DNA of 62,131 nucleotides from an uncultured Candidatus Melainabacteria bacterium. GTDB taxonomy: Bacteria; Cyanobacteriota; Vampirovibrionia; Gastranaerophilales; Gastranaerophilaceae. Positions within the stretch are counted from its first letter, which is position 1, and each line of letters begins with the position of its first letter. Where the stretch lies: assembly GCA_947525005.1 (NCBI GenBank), contig CANNUY010000012.1, forward strand, positions 1 through 62,131, given 5' to 3'. Of the stretch, positions 35,718-42,123 are shown in pieces. Under the pieces are notes generated by a model. The model worked only from the letters and a program-made list of their open reading frames with translations, ran no database searches and was not told where the DNA came from. The position numbers and the translations under genes are program-made.

Positions 35718-36824
35718 ATGAATATAGCAAAATTATTAAACATCAATACTCCAAATGTAAATCATAACAACAACCAAACCGATATTAGACAAACAAATTT
35801 TGGCCTGAAAATGTCTGCACCTCTAAGCTGTGACACAGTTTCTTTTGGTGCAACTAAAAAAACCGTAACAAATGAAGATAAAAAATCAGGAGTAAACCTT
35901 AAAACAGCAAGAGAAGTTCATGATATTGCAGACGAAATGCAACCAAAAGTAAGAGATTTTGCAAACAAAACTTGGGGCAAATATCTTGTTACGCAAATGA
36001 ACCCTCAAAACCCTATTCTAAAAATCTGCGATAGATGTAAAAGTCCATTATCAATTAAAGAAAAATCACAAGGTAGACATTTTGAGAGTTCAAAAGAAAT
36101 TCTTGAAAAAATGACCGACTTAAATGGTATGAAACTTGTAATGCGAGATGCTTCAAAACCAACTATCGACAAGATGTTGTTAAAACTTGTTGAACCAATC
36201 AAAAAAGGTGAGATAGAACTTATTGAAATTGAAAACAAACGTCCTGCTTGCACTAAAAAAGACAAAGGAGCAAAAGGTAGACGTTTTGACTATGCTTCAC
36301 CAGAAGTATTATTTGAATTAGCAGATATACAAAACAAAAAGAACGATACCAAAGCAAAAACAAAAGGAAAAGAAGTTCGTGTAGACATGGACGATTATAC
36401 AGAAGTAAACTATTCTGCAATCCACATGTTATTAAAATTAAAAGGTGAAAAACGTCCATTCGAATTTACTATAATGGGCGCAGATGTTAGTCAGTTAAAA
36501 GATTTAGATGATAAATTATTCAAAATATTAAATGGTAAAGATATTGATGATAAATATGCACCAATTAAAAAGCTTGTCAAACCATTAACAGAAGACGGAA
36601 ACCAAGATTCTTTAGAAAAATTCAATAAATATCGTGGTGAAGCAATGATATTCCAAAGAATGCGTGCTCCAAGCTCATATTCATTACAAAACAAAAACAT
36701 TCACTTCTTACCAATGATGGAAGATTTAGATCCTAAATTAGATTTGAATGAATTGTACAAATTGATGCAAAGATGCGATGCAAAAGCAAATTCACAAGAA
36801 AATAATACTACTACAAAAGAGTAA
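35718..36824 (+). CDS. RelA/SpoT-like nucleotidyltransferase with N-terminal tag
   Basis: 368 residues from the ATG at 35718 (AGGA 7 nt upstream; an ATG 6 nt earlier is too close to the SD). The first 45 residues, MNIAKLLNIN through an Asn/Gln-rich stretch to VSFGA, match the leader type found on four other proteins. The body resembles Rel_Spo synthetase domains: DRCKSPLSIKEKSQGR near 102-117 (basic ATP-side segment), KMTDLNGMKLVMRD near 131-144 (catalytic Asp position), DYTEVNYSAIHMLL near 224-237 (family form DYI..GYRSxH) and PFEFTI near 247-252 (family EIQI). The GYR and RT residues are changed, so activity is uncertain. Next gene starts 3 nt later. Confidence 0.6.
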   Translation: MNIAKLLNINTPNVNHNNNQTDIRQTNFGLKMSAPLSCDTVSFGATKKTVTNEDKKSGVNLKTAREVHDIADEMQPKVRDFANKTWGKYLVTQMNPQNPILKICDRCKSPLSIKEKSQGRHFESSKEILEKMTDLNGMKLVMRDASKPTIDKMLLKLVEPIKKGEIELIEIENKRPACTKKDKGAKGRRFDYASPEVLFELADIQNKKNDTKAKTKGKEVRVDMDDYTEVNYSAIHMLLKLKGEKRPFEFTIMGADVSQLKDLDDKLFKILNGKDIDDKYAPIKKLVKPLTEDGNQDSLEKFNKYRGEAMIFQRMRAPSSYSLQNKNIHFLPMMEDLDPKLDLNELYKLMQRCDAKANSQENNTTTKE

Positions 36825-36827
36825 TCC

Positions 36828-38279
36828 ATGAAAATCAATCGTATTTCCAACATCAGAAGTTATCCAACACAAAATAATTCTGCAAAAGCAGAACAGTCTT
36901 GTAATGCTTCTGAAAGACAATCAAGGAATAACGGTTTAAATAATATAGCAAATTACAACAAAGTTGGAATAAACTTTAAAGGATATTATGGTGACCAACA
37001 ACCCGCTAAAAAGCTATTCTGGATACTAACAGGCAGAAACAACATTTGCCGTGATGATGAAACGAACTACAAAACCTATCACACAGGCTCAAACAAACGC
37101 TGGGTAGTAACAAACCCTGAAGATTTATTAAAACGTACACCAGAACAAGCTATTCAAAGTATTTGCACCCTTAACGATTATTATGAAATTCCACCGTATA
37201 TTCTTTCTCCAAACTATGGTGACAAATGGGGTAGGAGAGCCAACTATATAGAAATAAACCCACGAACACTTGCATTAACTCAAGGCAACGAAAAACAAGA
37301 AGGTTTTTTAAACATAATAAAACTGCTACCTGCGATACCACCATCATCAAAAAGTTATGCAAACTGTATTGTGCTTTCTCAGCTCTATCCGACAATGGGA
37401 AACTATGACGATAACAAAACAGGTGATAGGTCACTTTACGCAGTAGACCTACATTCAGGTATCTCTAAAAACCTAACATCACGTAACCTATCACGTGGAC
37501 ACGATAGAATGGGTGATGATGAGCAAGTGAAAGCCTTTAATGACCTTGCTCACATAAGAGGACTAAAAACAGGGTTCAGAATGCCATTATCAGAAGGGCA
37601 GATGACAGTTCAAGGCAGACCTTTTAATTGGGATAAAGACGAAAAAGCATTTATTGATGCTTGCTGTTGGGGTGTAGAACTAGGATTTGATTCAATATTT
37701 TTTGACAGTGCAAAACACGTTGGCGACTACGATATGGGTAACTATTGTGGTTGTGGCAGAGTCCCAAATTTTCAACAAATGCAATATATAACTAGCCAAA
37801 TTCGTGAAAAAACAGGTCGAAACGATATATCACTTGTTGGTGAAAAATGCGACAACAACACACGATTTAACGAATTAGGACTAACTGCAGGCAACGACTG
37901 GGGTAGAGCAGATGATTTCAATTCTGTAATGCATGAATTCAAACAACAACGATGGAATGACGAATACGCAGCTGGGCCTGTTATTTCTGACGACAACGAT
38001 AATGGCAGTTTAAATTTTGAAACAAGGTTACGTAGAATCAAAAACGCATTTAATGCGTATGAAGATATTAGTTACAGACTTCCAACATTTATGCAAATGG
38101 CAGATATATTTCCTCTTTCACCATATACAAATACCCATGAACAAATGTTGAAAAGTCAAAATAGAAGTGGCTTTGGAGATATAGACAGTGCTTATAACAA
38201 TACTTTTAACACTTCTCCTGAAGCGTTCAATTATAGAATGGACGTATATAAAGAATTTGCTAATTCAATTCACCAGTAA
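36828..38279 (+). CDS. Tagged TIM-barrel protein resembling alpha-amylase (GH13)
   Basis: 483 residues. A 52-residue leader starts MKINRISNIR, is rich in Asn, Ser and Gln, and ends INFKG. The body has the order of GH13-type blocks: AHIRGLKTGFRM near 245, ELGFDSIFFDSAKHVG near 286 (compare region II GFRxDxxKH), SLVGEKCDNN near 341 (region III GE) and ISDDNDN near 386 (region IV). Whether Asp and Glu are catalytic is likely but unproven; the sequence is far from standard amylases. It lies 3 nt after the RelA-like gene, so the two tagged genes form an operon. The 3' end overlaps the convergent TPR gene by 20 nt. Confidence 0.5.
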   Translation: MKINRISNIRSYPTQNNSAKAEQSCNASERQSRNNGLNNIANYNKVGINFKGYYGDQQPAKKLFWILTGRNNICRDDETNYKTYHTGSNKRWVVTNPEDLLKRTPEQAIQSICTLNDYYEIPPYILSPNYGDKWGRRANYIEINPRTLALTQGNEKQEGFLNIIKLLPAIPPSSKSYANCIVLSQLYPTMGNYDDNKTGDRSLYAVDLHSGISKNLTSRNLSRGHDRMGDDEQVKAFNDLAHIRGLKTGFRMPLSEGQMTVQGRPFNWDKDEKAFIDACCWGVELGFDSIFFDSAKHVGDYDMGNYCGCGRVPNFQQMQYITSQIREKTGRNDISLVGEKCDNNTRFNELGLTAGNDWGRADDFNSVMHEFKQQRWNDEYAAGPVISDDNDNGSLNFETRLRRIKNAFNAYEDISYRLPTFMQMADIFPLSPYTNTHEQMLKSQNRSGFGDIDSAYNNTFNTSPEAFNYRMDVYKEFANSIHQ

Positions 38280-39405
38280 GTTTATTGTAGTTTTCTAAAT
38301 ATATTTTTGCTTGTTTTTCTTTGTTTAAACGCTTGAATACATAGGCAAGATTATAGTGAAAATCTGCAACAGTATTTTTCAATTCAACAGCTCTAATAAA
38401 AGCATATTTGGCTTTCTTCAAGTCGCCTATTTTTAAGTATGCACAACCAAGATTATAATAAACATAAGCATTATTTGCATTATATTTCACAGCTTGTTTA
38501 TATTGTTCTATCGCCATATTAAACTTATCATCTGAAAGATAAATATTTCCTAAATTATAGTATGCTTTATAAAAAGTCGGTTCAACCAAAATTGCTCTAC
38601 CATACATAAAAGAAGCTTCATCATTCTTACCTTTATCCATCAAAATATTACCCATCAACAACCAAATATCAGGAGTTCTTTTATCTTCTGGAATTTTTGC
38701 AAAAGTTTTCAAGGCTTCATCAAGATTATTATCAGTATATAATGCTATTGCTTGCTGATTAAGATGTGTTAGTTCTTCAAGCTCTCTACGAAGTTTCTTT
38801 TCTTCTTCAATTTTTTGTTCTTTTTTCAATTCTTTTTCTGCCGATTTCAAAGAAGCATTTGTTTCTTTTTCTTCTAACTTCGTTGATTTAGCAGGTTTCA
38901 CAGAACTTTTTTGAGGCTTTTCAACTTTTTGTTTTTCTTGTTTAAGACTTTGTTGTTGAACCTTTTCCTGCTTTACTTTCTCCTGCCTTACCTTTTCTTG
39001 TTTAACACTTGTTTGTTTAACAGGTTTTTGTTCTGATACTTCTTTTTTAGGAACAGAAGTTTTAACCTTTATAGATTTATTTTCTTTTGGTTTTACTGTA
39101 TTTACAGGTTTTGTAGATTGATTTACCTTTTGATTTTGTTGATTAGTCTGTTTATTATCCTGTTTCTGAGTTTTTATAGGTTCGACAGAATTCTTTTTTG
39201 TTGGTTCTTTTATTTCAACTGTAGTTGATTTTTCTTTAGTTGCTTTTTTAAACCAGCGTTGCTTTTTATAATTTTTTGAATCAATAAAAACATTATCAAT
39301 TTCAGTCATAGAATTTTGAGCAGGCGATTTGGGTTTTAAATCTTCTGCTAATACGATGTTTGTCAACAATACTATCGATAATATCCCTAAAAATAACTTT
39401 TTCAT
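38260..39405 (-). CDS. Exported TPR protein with Lys/Gln-rich linker
   Basis: 381 residues. Signal peptide MKKLFLGILSIVLLTNIVLA; then about 170 residues of disordered Lys/Gln/Thr-rich linker with the short repeats VKQEKVRQEKVKQEKVQQQ; then four to five TPR units (about 220-375: PTFYKAYYNLGNIYLSDDKF, NNAYVYYNLGCAYLKIGDLK). The design (signal, basic linker, TPR) mirrors in reverse order the larger TPR protein at 22861-24987. A periplasmic, possibly peptidoglycan- or nucleic-acid-contacting scaffold is inferred. TATAAT ends 6 nt before the ATG and there is no SD. Confidence 0.8.
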   Translation of the reverse strand: MKKLFLGILSIVLLTNIVLAEDLKPKSPAQNSMTEIDNVFIDSKNYKKQRWFKKATKEKSTTVEIKEPTKKNSVEPIKTQKQDNKQTNQQNQKVNQSTKPVNTVKPKENKSIKVKTSVPKKEVSEQKPVKQTSVKQEKVRQEKVKQEKVQQQSLKQEKQKVEKPQKSSVKPAKSTKLEEKETNASLKSAEKELKKEQKIEEEKKLRRELEELTHLNQQAIALYTDNNLDEALKTFAKIPEDKRTPDIWLLMGNILMDKGKNDEASFMYGRAILVEPTFYKAYYNLGNIYLSDDKFNMAIEQYKQAVKYNANNAYVYYNLGCAYLKIGDLKKAKYAFIRAVELKNTVADFHYNLAYVFKRLNKEKQAKIYLENYNKLTGELN

Positions 39406-39411
39406 ACCATT

Positions 39412-39440
39412 ATTATAAAATAAAATTCATTGGAAATCAA
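39412..39440 (-). promoter_or_regulatory. Promoter of the TPR gene (leaderless)
   Basis: Minus strand TTGATT (39440-39435), 17-nt spacer, perfect TATAAT (39417-39412). The predicted start site falls on the A of the ATG at 39405. Confidence 0.55.
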
Positions 39441-39498
39441 AAAGAATACATGTGAAAATATTAGAGAAATGTCTCTTTTACTTAATTAAATTCAATCT

Positions 39499-39530
39499 GC
39501 TCTCATAACTCCTTGATGAGAGCTTTTTAT
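39499..39530 (+). terminator. Orphan terminator-like hairpin
   Basis: An 8-bp stem (39499-39506 with 39516-39523), 9-nt loop and a TTTTTATTATT tail on the plus strand. No plus-strand gene precedes it; the nearest upstream gene is on the other strand. It may end a short RNA from 39420-39530 or shield the CoA-transferase promoter from read-through. Confidence 0.4.
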
Positions 39531-39565
39531 TATTAAAACAATATATTTCAAAACTGTAATAAATT

Positions 39566-39594
39566 TAGACAAATCATGAATTTTGTACTAAAAT
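39566..39594 (+). promoter_or_regulatory. Promoter of the CoA-transferase operon
   Basis: TAGACA (39566-39571), 17-nt spacer, TAAAAT (39589-39594), each 5 of 6 to consensus. It gives a leader of about 27 nt containing a strong AGGAGGGG. Confidence 0.6.
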
Positions 39595-39627
39595 AAACAT
39601 ATTATCTACAATGTAGGAGGGGATATT

Positions 39628-40278
39628 TTGAAAAAAATATTGAGTGCAAAAGAGGCAGTATCACAAATCAAAGATGGCGCATCAATTATGGTTGGTGGAT
39701 TTTTGAGCTGTGGTGTACCTGATGAATTGCTTAATGAAATAGTTAATCAAGAGAAAAAAGATTTAACAATGGTATGTAATGACACATCATTCCCAGATGC
39801 TGACAAAGGAAGATTGATTGTTAATAGACAAGTAAAAAAAGTCATTACAACACACATTGGAACAAACCCTGAAACCTGCAAACAAATGCACAACAAAGAG
39901 CTTGATGTAGAATTGATACCAATGGGAACATTTGTAGAAAAAATACGTGCAAAAGGTTCTGGACTTGGTGGAATATTAACTCAAACAGGGGTTGGTACAA
40001 TTATTGAAGAAAACAAAAAAGTAATGGACGTTGACGGTAAAAGATTTATATTTGAAAAACCATTAGGTGCAGATTTTGCGCTTATTTATGGTACAAAAGT
40101 TGACAAGTTCGGCAACATCTCTTATGAAGGAACTACAAGAAATACAAATACAGTTATGGCAACGGCAGCAGATACAGTAATCGTTCAGGCTGATACATTG
40201 GTTGATTGCCTTGACCCGAATGAAGTTGTTGTTCCAGGACTGTTTGTCGATTATATTGTTGTAAAAGAAAATAAATAG
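39628..40278 (+). CDS. 3-oxoacid/acetate CoA-transferase subunit A
   Basis: 216 residues starting at TTG, set by AGGAGGGG 6 nt upstream. Family I CoA-transferase alpha subunit: VGGFLSCGVPDELL near 22-35, GSGLGGILTQTGVGT near 111-125 and FGNISYEGTTRNTNT near 171-185. With the next gene it transfers CoA between acyl-CoA and acids such as acetate, butyrate, acetoacetate or succinate (AtoDA/CtfAB/ScoAB type). The exact substrate is not set by these motifs. In a fermenting organism it would link acetyl-CoA and short-chain acid metabolism. Confidence 0.92.
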   Translation: MKKILSAKEAVSQIKDGASIMVGGFLSCGVPDELLNEIVNQEKKDLTMVCNDTSFPDADKGRLIVNRQVKKVITTHIGTNPETCKQMHNKELDVELIPMGTFVEKIRAKGSGLGGILTQTGVGTIIEENKKVMDVDGKRFIFEKPLGADFALIYGTKVDKFGNISYEGTTRNTNTVMATAADTVIVQADTLVDCLDPNEVVVPGLFVDYIVVKENK

Positions 40279-40287
40279 GAATAAATT

Positions 40288-40974
40288 ATGTCTGCTATGA
40301 TTGAAACAAAAGAATTAACAAAAGAAAAGATAAGAGAAATTATTGCAAAGCGTACAGCCAAAGAATTTAAACGTGGTGACGTTGTAACATTAGGTATTGG
40401 GTTACCTACAGAAGTTGCAAATTACGTACCAGAAGATATGCACGTTATGTTCCAATCAGAAAACGGATTTTTGGGTGTTTCTAAGAATGCTACAGAAGAA
40501 ACTAAAGATGAAAAAATTATCAATGCTGGTGGAATCTGTGTAGAAGCTCGAGAGGGTGCGTGTTTTTATGATTCACAAATGGCATTTACAATGATGAGAG
40601 GTGGACATATTGATGCGACAGTACTTGGAGCTTTGCAGGTTGACCAAGATGGAAGTATAGCTAGTTGGCTTATCCCAAACAAATTTGCACCTGGAATGGG
40701 TGGAGCTATGGACTTGGTAGTTGGTTCTAAAAAGGTTATTGTAGCTATGGAACACACTGCAAAGGGTAAAGTTAAAATTGTCAAAAAATGCGATTTACCT
40801 TTGACAGCATATAAAGAAGTTAATGTTATTATTACTGAACGTTGCGTATTTAATGTAACTGAGGACGGATTGTTACTATCAGAAATCAACCCTATGTTCA
40901 CGATTGATGATATTAAAAATTCTGTAACTGCTGAATTTGAGGTTGCAGACGACTTGAAATATATGGAAGTATAG
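40288..40974 (+). CDS. 3-oxoacid/acetate CoA-transferase subunit B
   Basis: 228 residues. The catalytic glutamate lies in SENGFLGV (E58), the hallmark of the beta subunit; LGIGLPTEVANYVP near 35-48 and GAMDLVVGSKKVIVAMEHT near 143-161 are conserved blocks. It follows subunit A by 9 nt with AGGAATAAATT as SD. Together they form the (alpha-beta)2 enzyme. After the stop a repeat element (40978-41085) begins within 4 nt. Confidence 0.93.
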   Translation: MSAMIETKELTKEKIREIIAKRTAKEFKRGDVVTLGIGLPTEVANYVPEDMHVMFQSENGFLGVSKNATEETKDEKIINAGGICVEAREGACFYDSQMAFTMMRGGHIDATVLGALQVDQDGSIASWLIPNKFAPGMGGAMDLVVGSKKVIVAMEHTAKGKVKIVKKCDLPLTAYKEVNVIITERCVFNVTEDGLLLSEINPMFTIDDIKNSVTAEFEVADDLKYMEV

Positions 40975-40977
40975 TAC

Positions 40978-41085
40978 ACTTGTTGGGGTAGAAACCCCAA
41001 CCTACAACTACTACCCAAGAAAATTTCAATACGTCATTGCGAGTCGAGAACAACGTGAAACGACGTGGCAATCCATAAATCAACT
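40978..41085. repeat. Intergenic palindromic repeat, copy 1
   Basis: 108 nt found again at 42002-42109 with 3 mismatches and no gap. It begins with a hairpin (TTGGGGT-AGAA-ACCCCAA) and ends in a CGTCATTGCGAG...GTGGCAATCC module. That module resembles the widespread bacterial REP-like motif CGTCATTGCGAG/GGATTGCC. It is not followed by a transposase. Confidence 0.85.
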
Positions 41086-41102
41086 GTTATGTAAACATAA
41101 AA

Positions 41103-41158
41103 CGTCATTCAGAGTGGTTTGCAAGTATTTCTTTAATGCAAGCGAAGAATCCCTGCGA
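41103..41158. repeat. Second REP-like module
   Basis: CGTCATTCAGAG...GCGAAGAATCC resembles another common bacterial intergenic repeat (GTCATTCTGAG...GAAGAATC). It contains the dyad TTGCA/TGCAA and directly follows the first repeat, so the spacer is a mosaic of repeats. Confidence 0.5.
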
Positions 41159-41164
41159 ACACTA

Positions 41165-41629
41165 TTACTTTTCTTTTTCAAGTTGAGCTTCATATATTTT
41201 TTCTAACAAAGTTTTATCAGAAATTAAATTATATAAAAGTTCACCCAATGTATCAGGCACTATTCGATTCCAAGTTAACATAAAATCAGGTATTGTATAA
41301 TAATCAATCACTCCGTTTTTAAGGTCATAACAAACGGTTGTTTTAATAGATTGAGTATTATTTTTTGTATTAACTATCCATTGATACATCACATACCAAA
41401 CCTTTTTATTAAAAGTTTTTTCTAATTTTTTAAAATTATCATTCCCATTATTAAGTTGTTTTATCCAAAATGTTTTTTGCTCAGTTTTTGACGAATCATA
41501 ATCATCTATATATGTAGATATACTGTCCATATCAATATATAATTTATCACCTAATTGTATCCAAGTTGCAGAAAAAACAGGGGTAACAAAAAATAATAGT
41601 AAACTTATTAATACAAAAAACTTTTTCAT
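41165..41629 (-). CDS. Secreted hypothetical protein (surface-adhesin E-like)
   Basis: 154 residues from the second of two adjacent ATGs, which has the better distance to AAGGAG (5 nt). Signal peptide KKFFVLISLLLFFVTPVFSA. The mature part has W-x-x-L near the start, YIDMDSIS, a central W-I-V strand and VCYDLKNG followed by RIVPDTLGELLYN. That spacing recalls the small periplasmic surface-adhesin protein E family of Gram-negative bacteria, but the match is weak. Monocistronic with TATAAT upstream at a normal distance. Confidence 0.65.
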   Translation of the reverse strand: MKKFFVLISLLLFFVTPVFSATWIQLGDKLYIDMDSISTYIDDYDSSKTEQKTFWIKQLNNGNDNFKKLEKTFNKKVWYVMYQWIVNTKNNTQSIKTTVCYDLKNGVIDYYTIPDFMLTWNRIVPDTLGELLYNLISDKTLLEKIYEAQLEKEK

Positions 41630-41746
41630 CATAACTCCTTAAATTTTATGAGCTAAGTATAACATATTATATAAGAATTTACTATATTGATTTGTTATAT
41701 TTATAATTCATATACCTACGACTATAGAGCCTATCCAAGATAATAT

Positions 41747-41908
41747 TTATATAAAAACAAAAAACATTTGATAAAATAGCAAAGTATTTATATATTCTGA
41801 ACCCCAAATAAAGTTCAAAAATCCTATTGGCACAGCTATCAATGTTACTAATATACCGATTATTCCAAATACTTTTACTAATTTGTTATTTATAATGAAT
41901 TCTATCAT
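41747..41908 (-). CDS. Small hydrophobic membrane protein, 53 residues
   Basis: An open frame starting MIEFIINNKLVKVFGIIGIL with one clear transmembrane helix (about 13-35) and a second hydrophobic stretch near the C-terminus (NTLLFYQMFFVFI). No SD is seen, and TATTAT lies 14 nt upstream. It could be a genuine small membrane protein or a chance frame in AT-rich DNA. No family recognised. Confidence 0.3.
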   Translation of the reverse strand: MIEFIINNKLVKVFGIIGILVTLIAVPIGFLNFIWGSEYINTLLFYQMFFVFI

Positions 41909-41965
41909 AAAACAGATAAATAATAATAGACTATTTTTCTTATTATTCTATAGTTAATTCATTCT

Positions 41966-41995
41966 GTCGGATTCAATCAAACCGTTGAACCCGAC
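41966..41995. repeat. Hairpin next to repeat copy 2
   Basis: GTCGGATTCAA (41966-41976) pairs with TTGAACCCGAC (41985-41995) with one wobble. It directly precedes the 108-nt repeat at 42002, so it may be part of the same composite repeat. Confidence 0.5.
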
Positions 41996-42001
41996 CTACT
42001 A

Positions 42002-42109
42002 ACTTGTTGGGGTAGAAACCCCAACCTACAACTACTACCCAAGAAAATTTCAATCCGTCATTGCGAGTCGTGAACAACGTGAAACGGCGTGGCAATCCAT
42101 AAATCAACT
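42002..42109. repeat. Intergenic palindromic repeat, copy 2
   Basis: The second copy of the 108-nt element at 40978-41085, same orientation, 105 of 108 positions identical. It lies in the 491-nt gap between two secreted-protein genes, ending 14 nt before the stop of the M16 gene. Confidence 0.85.
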
Positions 42110-42123
42110 TATAAACACACGAC

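Noticed and set aside
40978..42109. The 108-nt repeats as ends of an insertion sequence
   Set aside because: They are direct, not inverted, and no transposase frame lies between them. REP-like elements are a better fit.
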